DNA from: Rhodohalobacter halophilus
GTDB lineage: Bacteria > Bacteroidota > Rhodothermia > Balneolales > Balneolaceae
NCBI RefSeq assembly: GCF_001715195.1
Contig: NZ_MDWE01000024.1
Location: forward strand, 1-64,000
Reading direction: 5' to 3'
DNA length: 64,000 nt
Shown here in pieces: positions 36,279 to 44,305 of this stretch (the stretch's first letter is position 1; each line of letters starts with the position of its first letter). A program made the translations under genes and the position numbers. The notes below the pieces were generated by a model. That model was not told where the DNA came from and did no database searches. It saw only the letters and a program-made list of their open reading frames with translations.

Positions 36279-36764
36279 ATGAGGGGCGGATCAAAAATTA
36301 AACTGATCGTTTTTTCAGCACTTATTCTAATAGGTTGTGAGCCAAAACCACAGCCCATTAACTACGGCAGCGACGAGTGCGCTTACTGCAGGATGATGAT
36401 TACCGATGCTGAGTTTGGATCACAGATTGTGAACAATCAGGGCAGGGCTTACAAGTTTGATTCTGTGGAGTGTATGGCCGCGTACGATCTGACGGAAGAC
36501 GGAGAAAACGTTCACTCCAAATGGGTACCCAACTTTTTGGACCGGGAAGAGTGGCTGAATGCAGAGGACGCTGTTTACCTGCACAGTGAGACACTGCGAA
36601 GTCCTATGGGTTTATTTCTTTCTGCCTATCGTGACAGATCATCTGCTGAGGAGATGAGGGAAGAGTATGGCGGAGAAATTGTAGATTACGAATCGGTAAA
36701 AGAAATTGTTGAAAGAGAATGGCTGTCAAATGGATCAGGCGGCCAACAAATGATGAACCGGTAA
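36279..36764 (+). CDS. nosL: NosL copper chaperone lipoprotein
   Basis: 161 residues from ATG 36279, preceded closely by GAGGTG; a GTG two codons upstream is also possible. The signal peptide ends in LIGC (Cys20). The Cu(I) motif is DECAYCRMMI (Cys34, Cys37, Met39), followed by the NosL core YKFDSVECMAAYDL and LHSETLRSPMGLFLSAYRD. NosL is an outer-membrane or periplasmic lipoprotein that supplies Cu(I) for the CuZ site of NosZ. It directly follows the degenerate paralogue. Confidence 0.93.
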   Translation: MRGGSKIKLIVFSALILIGCEPKPQPINYGSDECAYCRMMITDAEFGSQIVNNQGRAYKFDSVECMAAYDLTEDGENVHSKWVPNFLDREEWLNAEDAVYLHSETLRSPMGLFLSAYRDRSSAEEMREEYGGEIVDYESVKEIVEREWLSNGSGGQQMMNR

Positions 36765-36785
36765 ACGGATCATAGTGGGGGAAGT

Positions 36786-38018
36786 ATGATTAAAGTAGTG
36801 TTTACATTTTTGCTTTTGCTATCAGCACAATCTGTTATGGCTCAAATAATAGTCAGTCCGGACGGGGGGATTCGTTCAATTAAAGAAGCTGTGGAATTAG
36901 CAGAGCCCGGTGCACATATTCAAGTACAACCCGGAACCTATGTTGAGCATAACATCGGCATTGATAAACCCTTAACGCTGGAGGGGATCGACTACCCGGT
37001 TATTGATGGAAATAACGAGGGGTACATATTGGTCATCAATTCAGACAGTGTAACCGTAAAGGGCTTTGAGATAAAAAGAACCGGCCGAAGTTATGTGCGA
37101 GACTATGCAGCCATTATGATTGAAGGCGCAAAAGATTTTATCATTGAAGACAACCGCCTTGAGGATGTATTCTTTGGTATATATTTGGCACAAACGGAGC
37201 GGGGAGTTGTCAGGAACAATCGCGTGGAAGCTTTCGATACGCGTGAAGCATCATCCGGAAACGGAATTCATCTCTGGGATGTGAAAAACCCCCAAATTAT
37301 AGAGAATGAAGTGCTGGGAATGCGCGACGGAATCTACTTAGAGTTTGTGGATAATGCCGAGATCTATGGCAACATCAGCAACGATAATAACCGCTATGGA
37401 CTGCACTACATGTTCTCTGACGGTGGCAGGTACTACGACAACATTTTCCGCAGAAACGGTGCGGGTGTCGCCGTCATGTACTCCGATAATGTGGATATGA
37501 TGAACAACCTGTTTGAGCACAATTGGGGTACAGCCGCGTACGGTCTGCTTCTAAAGGATATCAATTACAGTAAAATTGAGGGAAACAGATTCTACAGGAA
37601 TACGGTGGCTATTTATTCTGAGGGGACTAATGAAGTACACATTCACGCCAATGACATTGAGTTGAACGGATGGGCAGTGAATATTAAATCGAACAGTGCA
37701 CGAAATCGGTTTACGGAGAATAATTTTATTGAGAACAGTTTTGATGTCCGGACCGACAGTCCGCGAAATAACAATGAATTTGTGGGGAACTACTGGAGTC
37801 AATACGAGGGGTATGACCTGGACAGAGACGGAATTGGCGATGTGCCTTATCGCCCCGTGAGCCTGTTTTCCATGGTGATAACAAAGCAGCCGGAATCGCT
37901 GATACTGCTCAGAAGTATGTTTATTAAACTTCTGGATACTGCAGAACGAATTGCACCGGTGCTGACTCCCAAAACCCTGTATGACGAACAACCAAAAATG
38001 GATCGAATAAGACGATGA
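36786..38018 (+). CDS. nosD: NosD periplasmic maturation protein
   Basis: 410 residues with a signal peptide (cleavage near VMAQ) and a long right-handed beta-helix of repeated N-x-x-x-N-turns (RNNRVEAF, IIENEVLGMRDGIYL, NEVHIHANDIELNGWAVNI). It matches NosD in length and in the closing FVGNYWSQYEGYDLDRDGIGD. NosD works with the NosF/NosY ABC transporter to mature the Cu-S centre of NosZ. Its stop overlaps the nosF start (ATGA). Confidence 0.95.
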   Translation: MIKVVFTFLLLLSAQSVMAQIIVSPDGGIRSIKEAVELAEPGAHIQVQPGTYVEHNIGIDKPLTLEGIDYPVIDGNNEGYILVINSDSVTVKGFEIKRTGRSYVRDYAAIMIEGAKDFIIEDNRLEDVFFGIYLAQTERGVVRNNRVEAFDTREASSGNGIHLWDVKNPQIIENEVLGMRDGIYLEFVDNAEIYGNISNDNNRYGLHYMFSDGGRYYDNIFRRNGAGVAVMYSDNVDMMNNLFEHNWGTAAYGLLLKDINYSKIEGNRFYRNTVAIYSEGTNEVHIHANDIELNGWAVNIKSNSARNRFTENNFIENSFDVRTDSPRNNNEFVGNYWSQYEGYDLDRDGIGDVPYRPVSLFSMVITKQPESLILLRSMFIKLLDTAERIAPVLTPKTLYDEQPKMDRIRR

Positions 38019-38737
38019 TTGAAATAGAAGATGTTAAAAAATCGTTTGGCGACCTGAACGTTTTGAAAGGGATGAGCTTAACGGTTCCAAAAGGTCAGGC
38101 TACGGGAATTGTGGGACCCAACGGTGCCGGAAAAACAACATTGATTAAAACGATATTGGGGCTGGTGAAGTCCGATTCAGGCCTGATAAAAGTTAACGGT
38201 GAGCCGCTGGACAATGATGGCCGATACCGAAAAGATATCGGCTATATGCCGCAGGTGGCGCGTTACCCGGAGAACATGAAGGTTTACGAACTGTTTGAAT
38301 TCATCAAAGGGCTGAGAGATCAGGAGCCGGTATATGAACAGGAGTTAATCGATCAATTTACGTTAAGGCCCGAGCTGGAGAAATCTCTCAGGAATCTATC
38401 CGGCGGTAACCGGCAGAAAGTGGGAGCCACACTGGCCATGATGTTCAATCCCGATCTGCTCTTTTTTGATGAACCGACCGCCGGGCTCGATCCGCGTTCA
38501 AGCCATAAGTTTAAAAAACGTGTGGAGATGGAGAAAGAAAACAGAAAAACCGTGATTATTACTTCCCATATTATGAGTGAGCTGGAGCAGCTGGTGGATC
38601 ACGTCGTATTTATCCTGGATGGAAGAATTCGATACTACGGCTCAATGGAGAATTTGCTACAGGAGAGTAATGAAACCCGGCTTGAAGCAGCGATCGCCAG
38701 TATGATGGACGATGACCCGCAGGAGGTGGCCGCATGA
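38015..38737 (+). CDS. nosF: NosF ABC transporter ATP-binding protein
   Basis: 240 residues. Walker A is GPNGAGKTT (34-42), the signature is LSGGN, and Walker B is LLFFDEPTAGLD. The protein is cytoplasmic, pairs with NosY and powers export of the sulfur species or other factor needed for CuZ assembly. It overlaps nosD and nosY by 4 bp at each end, so the three are translationally coupled. Confidence 0.95.
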   Translation: MIEIEDVKKSFGDLNVLKGMSLTVPKGQATGIVGPNGAGKTTLIKTILGLVKSDSGLIKVNGEPLDNDGRYRKDIGYMPQVARYPENMKVYELFEFIKGLRDQEPVYEQELIDQFTLRPELEKSLRNLSGGNRQKVGATLAMMFNPDLLFFDEPTAGLDPRSSHKFKKRVEMEKENRKTVIITSHIMSELEQLVDHVVFILDGRIRYYGSMENLLQESNETRLEAAIASMMDDDPQEVAA

Positions 38738-39525
38738 GTTTATTAATGCATATCATTAAGAATGAATGGAAATCTCTGCTTCGCGGAAAATGGGTGATCG
38801 GGTATGGATTAATTTTTCTGATTCTGACAGATACATTGTTGCGATTTGGGGGCGGAGGCGCAGAAACACTTCTCAGCCTCAGCAACGTGATGCTACTTTT
38901 TGTACCTCTTGTAGGCATGATTTACGGAATTCTGTATATCTACCAGTCGCGCGAGTTTGTCGAACTTTTGCTCACGCAGCCGATCAATCGGAGAGTTCTC
39001 TACTGGGGACTCTTTCTGGGAATTTCCACTCCGCTTATGGCCGCATTTATTGTGGGGTCGATGTTGCCGCTTGGCTGGCACGGAATTCTGATGATTGACG
39101 GAATGGCATCCGCAATGGTACTCGGGCTTGGCGGAGTTCTAACACTTATTTTTGCGGCACTCGGTTTTGTATTCGGGCTGATGTTCTATGAGGACAAAAT
39201 CAAAGGCTTTGGCTTTACCATCGTCGTCTGGCTCTTTTTGGCAATTCTATACGACGGACTCGTGCTGATGCTCGTTTTCCTGTTTGGTAACTATCCGCTG
39301 GAGAATTTTGTAATTGCCGTTTCCATGCTCAACCCAATCGACCTGGCGCGTATCATGGTAATGCTCGAATTTGATGTCTCGGCGCTAATGGGATATACCG
39401 GCGCTGTATTCAACCGATTTTTTGGCACAACACTCGGAATTACAACAGCCAGCGTAATGCTTCTGGTCTGGCTTGCCGTTCCTACTTGGATCGGGCTCAA
39501 CGTTTTTAGAAAGAAAGATTTTTAG
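38734..39525 (+). CDS. nosY: NosY ABC transporter permease
   Basis: 263 residues with six membrane helices and the ABC-2 style loops of NosY (FVELLLTQPINRRVLYWGLFLG, then LNPIDLARIMVML). It forms the membrane part of the NosFY transporter. It starts inside the nosF stop codon. The hemN start lies 83 bp downstream without an obvious terminator. Confidence 0.93.
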   Translation: MSLLMHIIKNEWKSLLRGKWVIGYGLIFLILTDTLLRFGGGGAETLLSLSNVMLLFVPLVGMIYGILYIYQSREFVELLLTQPINRRVLYWGLFLGISTPLMAAFIVGSMLPLGWHGILMIDGMASAMVLGLGGVLTLIFAALGFVFGLMFYEDKIKGFGFTIVVWLFLAILYDGLVLMLVFLFGNYPLENFVIAVSMLNPIDLARIMVMLEFDVSALMGYTGAVFNRFFGTTLGITTASVMLLVWLAVPTWIGLNVFRKKDF

Positions 39526-39608
39526 AGAGGCGCAACGCGAGTATTCCCCAAGTCTTCATATTGAATGATGATCTTGGGGAACTCAGCCTTAAAACATGTT
39601 TGGTGTTT

Positions 39609-40976
39609 ATGCAGACAGATAGAGAACTGATTCAAAAATACAATGTGCCCGGTCCGCGCTACACGAGCTACCCGACCGCTGTGCAATTTCAAGAGATTGA
39701 TAACCCGGCCAACGTAGTTCATACGCTTAAAAAGAGAAACAGCGAACCGCGAAATGTCTCGCTCTATTTTCATGTACCGTTCTGTTTTTCTTTATGCTGG
39801 TATTGTGGTTGTACAAAAATCATCACCAAAAATACCGATCGGGGTGACGTATACATCGATTACCTTGTCAAGGAGATGGATTTAGTGAAAGAGCAGTTCC
39901 ATCCTCAATCAAAGGTGATTCAGCTCCACATGGGAGGGGGTACACCGACATTTCTGAAACCGGATCAGCTGCGAAGGCTTGGTTCAGAGATCAAAAAAAG
40001 ATTTACGTACCATCCGGAGATTGAGTTTAGTGTGGAGATCGACCCGAGAACCTGCTCAAAAGAGCATGTGGGGGCCCTGGCCGAAATTGGAGTGAACCGT
40101 GCGTCACTCGGCGTGCAGGATACCAACGAAGAGGTTCAGAAAGCCATTCATCGAATCCAGCCTTTTGAGCAGACAGAGCAGGTGACCCGCTGGTTACGCG
40201 AAGCGTGGATAAATTCCATCAATTTTGATCTGATTTATGGGCTGCCAAAACAGACACTGGAGACGTTTCAACAAACGCTGAGGGATGTTCAAACGCTACA
40301 CCCCGATCGCCTGGCGGTTTACAGCTACGCACATCTTCCTAACCTGATGCCGTCTCAAAAACTGCTGAACGAGGATGAGTTCCCATCACCGGACGAAAAA
40401 CTGTCGATGTTGATGCTGGCAATCAACACGCTTGAGAATGACGGCTACCGGTATATCGGAATGGATCACTTTTCGAAAGAGGGTGATGAGCTAACCAAAG
40501 CACTGGAAGAGGGTACTCTTCAGCGAAACTTTCAGGGATACAGCACACACGCCAATACCGATATGTATGCGCTGGGAATGTCGGGAATTTCGATGGTCGA
40601 CTCAATCTACTATCAGAATACGAAAGATCTGGACGCCTACTACACCGAATTGGATGATGGCAGTTTGCCGGTGGTGAAACAGATGATGCTGCGTGAAGAT
40701 GACCGTATCAGGCGTGACTGGATCTCCCGGCTGATGTGTAAACCGAACGTTCATTTTACTGATTTTGAACAGAGGTGGGGAGTAGATCCTAAAGAGTATT
40801 TTGCAAATGAGTGGAACCGGCTTGATGAGCTGGAAGAAGACGAACTGATAATCGTACTGGATAATCAAATTCAAATAACAACACGCGGCCGCCTGTTTTT
40901 GAGAAATATTGCAATGGTTTTTGATGCATATCTCTCGCCCGATAAACAGACGCAGCGTTACTCAAAAACGGTGTAA
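39609..40976 (+). CDS. hemN: oxygen-independent coproporphyrinogen III oxidase
   Basis: 455 residues from ATG 39609; a TTG frame 16 codons upstream has no N-terminal homology features. The radical-SAM motif C59-x3-C63-x2-C66-x-C68 (CFSLCWYCGC) is that of true HemN, and the start (LIQKYNVPGPRYTSYPTAVQF) matches HemN rather than the HemW look-alikes. The enzyme makes protoporphyrinogen IX without O2, so haem for NosZ-linked cytochromes can be made under anoxia. It follows nosY and precedes ctaA by 8 bp. Confidence 0.95.
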   Translation: MQTDRELIQKYNVPGPRYTSYPTAVQFQEIDNPANVVHTLKKRNSEPRNVSLYFHVPFCFSLCWYCGCTKIITKNTDRGDVYIDYLVKEMDLVKEQFHPQSKVIQLHMGGGTPTFLKPDQLRRLGSEIKKRFTYHPEIEFSVEIDPRTCSKEHVGALAEIGVNRASLGVQDTNEEVQKAIHRIQPFEQTEQVTRWLREAWINSINFDLIYGLPKQTLETFQQTLRDVQTLHPDRLAVYSYAHLPNLMPSQKLLNEDEFPSPDEKLSMLMLAINTLENDGYRYIGMDHFSKEGDELTKALEEGTLQRNFQGYSTHANTDMYALGMSGISMVDSIYYQNTKDLDAYYTELDDGSLPVVKQMMLREDDRIRRDWISRLMCKPNVHFTDFEQRWGVDPKEYFANEWNRLDELEEDELIIVLDNQIQITTRGRLFLRNIAMVFDAYLSPDKQTQRYSKTV

Positions 40977-40984
40977 TCATAGTT

Positions 40985-42034
40985 ATGAAGGAGATCGGCG
41001 AAAAAGATAAAAAGTGGCTCAGGGTGTGGTTTATCAGCGGGGCCGTTCTGGTAACATTGATATTAATTGTGGGCGGTATTACGCGCCTGACCGGATCGGG
41101 GCTTTCCATGACCGATTGGAAGCCGATTATGGGGTCAATCCCGCCAATTACCGAAGCGCAGTGGGAGGAAGCGTTTGATCAGTACAAACAGTTTCCTGAG
41201 TATCAGCAGATCAATCGCGGGATGAGTCTTGGCGAATTCCAGTTCATATTTTTCTGGGAATATCTCCATAGAATGCTGGGCCGTTTGATTGGGATTGTAT
41301 TTCTGGTTCCCTTTATCTATTTCGTTGCAAAGAAAAAGCTAAATACCAAATGGCTGAAACGATCGGTCTGGCTTCTCATATTAGGGGGCTCGCAGGGGTT
41401 GATGGGCTGGTATATGGTTCAAAGCGGATTGGTGGACCTTCCGTATGTTAGCCCATACCGTTTGACAGCACACCTTCTTCTTGCATTCACCATATTTGCA
41501 TTCTGTGTATGGTATGCCGCAGATCTCACAAAATTTAAACGCGAAATGGAGCCGCGTAAAACAGAGCTGAGCCGATGGCTCTACATTCTGTTTGGGGTGA
41601 TTGTTGTTCAGGTTGCCTGGGGGGCGCTGGTTGCGGGACTCGATGCCGGTCACGTTTACAACACGTTTCCCAAAATGTATCAATATTGGATACCGCCTGA
41701 GGTGATGGCACTGGAGCCGTGGTATCAGAATTTTACAGAAAACTCATCGATGGTGCAGTTTATTCATCGTGCGCTGGCTACGGCCATCGGGCTGATGGCC
41801 ATCGGTTATTGGGTTCGGCTGTTTATGGTTCGAAGCAGCAAGTCCGCGAAGTTGTGGGGCGGTGTCATTTTCGCCCTTGTATTGATCCAATACACCCTCG
41901 GCGTGTTTACGCTGATCACCCATGTTCAGATTGCACTCGGTGTTCTGCATCAGTTTGTTGCACTGCTGCTGGTAGGTGCTATGCTGGTTGCCATTTATAG
42001 CATTAAACAGAACCGGGCTCAGCCGGCACTTTAA
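40985..42034 (+). CDS. ctaA: haem A synthase (CtaA/COX15)
   Basis: 349 residues with eight membrane helices and the family motifs GGITRLTGSGLSMTDWKPIMG, FFWEYLHRMLGR (haem-ligand His) and QFIHRALATAIG. CtaA oxidises haem O to haem A for aa3-type cytochrome c oxidases, using O2-derived chemistry. Its place next to O2-independent hemN is notable. The next gene starts 10 bp after its stop. Confidence 0.94.
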   Translation: MKEIGEKDKKWLRVWFISGAVLVTLILIVGGITRLTGSGLSMTDWKPIMGSIPPITEAQWEEAFDQYKQFPEYQQINRGMSLGEFQFIFFWEYLHRMLGRLIGIVFLVPFIYFVAKKKLNTKWLKRSVWLLILGGSQGLMGWYMVQSGLVDLPYVSPYRLTAHLLLAFTIFAFCVWYAADLTKFKREMEPRKTELSRWLYILFGVIVVQVAWGALVAGLDAGHVYNTFPKMYQYWIPPEVMALEPWYQNFTENSSMVQFIHRALATAIGLMAIGYWVRLFMVRSSKSAKLWGGVIFALVLIQYTLGVFTLITHVQIALGVLHQFVALLLVGAMLVAIYSIKQNRAQPAL

Positions 42035-42044
42035 TCGTGTTGTG

Positions 42045-43274
42045 ATGGAGAATAGAGAGAAATTTCTGCGGAATATCTGGCTCTGGAGCCTTCTCTTTTT
42101 TCTGCTTGCCGCTCTCACAGGCTTAGCCTATCGATGGGGGCTTTTTACGGGTGATTCATTCAACCTGCGGCTTTCCAATATCCGTCACGCCCACTCCCAC
42201 CTGATGTTCTTCAACTGGGTGACCCCGGTTCCAATGGGGTTTATTGCCTTTCAATTCTCAAAAAGTGTACCGGAATTACTCCGTCCTATGAAGTGGAGCA
42301 TCGGTACAATCATGGCAATTGGGTTTTTGTCTTACCCCTTCTTTCTTCTCTACGGATATCACCCTGTTCCGGTGGGCTCTGCAGAGTTGCCTTTTTCAGT
42401 GATGCTGTCAGGCCTGGTTATGATTGGCTGGTATTGGTTCGGATGGCTCTATCTGAAATACAGAAATAGAGTGGAGAAAACCCTTTCCCTGATTTTTTTT
42501 GATGGAGCCTTGGTGATGCTGGTAGTCAGCTCAATGGGAGCGTGGGGTGTTGCTGTTGCTCAATTTGGAAATATCGATAACAACCTTATTTCCGGTGCCC
42601 TGACACACTTTTTCCTGACTACATTTACAGAAGGATGGTGCATTCTCACTGCTTTGGGTGTAATATATTATTTTGTTGAAGGTGATATTGAAGTGCCGTT
42701 TGACCGTAACTGGCTGATCGCGCCGATAGTGCTGGGCGCCCCGCTCATGTTCCCATTTGGGTTGAATGTGGAACTTTTAAATGAGTCCCTGCTATGGACT
42801 GCTAAAGCAGGATCGCTATTAGTGGCTATGGGGCTTGGAGTCAATTTTTGGTTTTTGATCCGCGCACTTTCGAAAAAAGTTAGTCCCGTTTGGATGTTCG
42901 TATTTGCCTTGCTGGCCATAAAAGTCATGGTTCAGTTAGCTGCGGTGTTTTTACCGGCAACACTCTGGTTGGGTCAGCACGGCCTTCGGGTGTTTTATCT
43001 GCACCTTCTGCTGCTTGGTTTTGTCAGTACGCTCTACTTCGTGGCAATACACTCGGTTTTCCTTAAAAGCCCAAAAATCGGCTTATATCTATTTGTCGGA
43101 TCAGTTTTGCTTCTTCTCTCTACGCTTGTTCTAATTAGCGGATTGTGGCCCATGGCCTGGCAGCCGGTAAATGTGTACTTCTGGGTAACTGTTGGAGCGG
43201 CTCTGCCCTCACTTGCGGTTTTGGTTGAACTTGTTCTGATGTACTCCCGGAGTGATCTCCAACAGATCGAGTAA
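42045..43274 (+). CDS. polytopic membrane protein with HAHSH motif, possible haem protein
   Basis: 409 residues from ATG 42045; the frame is open 23 codons further upstream, inside ctaA. About 12 membrane helices are visible. Helix 2 starts with RHAHSHLMFFNW, a His cluster like those at the start of haem-copper oxidase subunit I relatives and NnrS-type proteins. More His residues fall in or next to helices: ALTHFFL, GQHGLRVFYLHLL, VAIHSV. These could ligate haem. No full CuB His triad is obvious, so it is not a standard oxidase. It is the last gene of the nos-hem-cta block and follows ctaA by 10 bp. Confidence 0.65.
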   Translation: MENREKFLRNIWLWSLLFFLLAALTGLAYRWGLFTGDSFNLRLSNIRHAHSHLMFFNWVTPVPMGFIAFQFSKSVPELLRPMKWSIGTIMAIGFLSYPFFLLYGYHPVPVGSAELPFSVMLSGLVMIGWYWFGWLYLKYRNRVEKTLSLIFFDGALVMLVVSSMGAWGVAVAQFGNIDNNLISGALTHFFLTTFTEGWCILTALGVIYYFVEGDIEVPFDRNWLIAPIVLGAPLMFPFGLNVELLNESLLWTAKAGSLLVAMGLGVNFWFLIRALSKKVSPVWMFVFALLAIKVMVQLAAVFLPATLWLGQHGLRVFYLHLLLLGFVSTLYFVAIHSVFLKSPKIGLYLFVGSVLLLLSTLVLISGLWPMAWQPVNVYFWVTVGAALPSLAVLVELVLMYSRSDLQQIE

Positions 43275-43281
43275 AGCCAAT

Positions 43282-43314
43282 AAAAAATCCCCGCCTTTTG
43301 AGAGGAGGGGATTT
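43282..43314 (-). terminator. terminator of the SMP-30-like gene
   Basis: Read on the minus strand, an 11-bp stem with one mismatch (aaatcccc..ggggattt core) is followed by six T. Plus-strand transcripts meet the same hairpin with only a short T tract. Confidence 0.7.
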
Positions 43315-43375
43315 AGAAGAAGCTGATTTTTCAAATTGAAATCTACGCCCAATTTGTTGATCGTATCAGTGAACC

Positions 43376-44284
43376 TTACTGACCGGAGACGTTCGTTTCA
43401 ACTCTGTAGACCGAATTTGGAGCCGTAACATACAACTCACTGTTACTTTCACCGCCCCAGGCCAGATTCGTGATTCGTTCATCAAACTCCAATAACTGAA
43501 TACGGTTTCCTTCAACATCAAATACGGATAGTCCACCCGGCCCGGTTGAGTAGAGGCGTCCGTCAGAGTCCGTTTTCATTCCGTCGGCTGCACCGCTATC
43601 ATCGCGCTCTCCCACAGATGCAAAAAGTGTTTGGTTTGATACGGATCCACTCTGGTCCAGATCAAACCGGATGATACGGCCGCTTGCAGAATCGTTGACA
43701 TACAGATGCGACTCATCGGGTGAAAGTGCAATTCCATTTGGATAGTTAAACTCATCAAAAAGAAGAGTGAGTTCGCCGTTGGGGTCTAACCTGTACACGC
43801 CGCTGAAGTCCAGCTCGCGATCTTCATCTGAAACACCAAATGGCGGATCGGTAAAAAAGATCGCTCCGTTTGAGTGGACCACCAGATCGTTCGGGCTGTT
43901 CAGTCGCATTCCGTTAAACTGATCGGCCAAAGGGTTGATGGACATGTCATCCCCGACTTCTGAAACTCTTCCTTCATGCTGGGCAAGAACTATGTTGCCA
44001 TCCGGTGTGATGGAAATTCCGTTGGAGTTTCCACTTGGTTCGAGATAGACCTCCGCTTCTGCATCCCCCGGGGCCCAACGGTAGATACGGTTGGCAGGAA
44101 TATCGCTGAATAGGAGAAATCCATTCGGATGCCAAAACGGTCCTTCTGTAAATTGAAATCCTTCGGCGATTGCTTCAGGCGTACTAAGTTCAAGGCTAAA
44201 TTCATCGCCCTCAGAACATGAGCTAAAAATGAACAGGAGTGACGAAATCGTTAGAAGTACGGCATTTTTTGTGAGTGCTTTCAT
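43376..44284 (-). CDS. SMP-30/gluconolactonase-like lipoprotein
   Basis: 302 residues. The signal peptide ends in a lipobox (FSSC, Cys23). The mature protein is a six-bladed propeller of the SMP-30/LRE family: FQFTEGPFWHPNGFLLFSDI with the metal-ligand Glu, GNSNGISITPDGNIVLAQHEGR, LNSPNDLVVHSNGAIFFTDP with the Asn-Asp pair, and YPNGIALSPDESHLYVNDS. The family hydrolyses sugar lactones and related esters; the substrate here is open. It follows the GDPD gene on the same strand with a 21-bp gap. Confidence 0.9.
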   Translation of the reverse strand: MKALTKNAVLLTISSLLFIFSSCSEGDEFSLELSTPEAIAEGFQFTEGPFWHPNGFLLFSDIPANRIYRWAPGDAEAEVYLEPSGNSNGISITPDGNIVLAQHEGRVSEVGDDMSINPLADQFNGMRLNSPNDLVVHSNGAIFFTDPPFGVSDEDRELDFSGVYRLDPNGELTLLFDEFNYPNGIALSPDESHLYVNDSASGRIIRFDLDQSGSVSNQTLFASVGERDDSGAADGMKTDSDGRLYSTGPGGLSVFDVEGNRIQLLEFDERITNLAWGGESNSELYVTAPNSVYRVETNVSGQ

Positions 44285-44305
44285 CGTGTAGAGGTTTTGT
44301 TTGGG

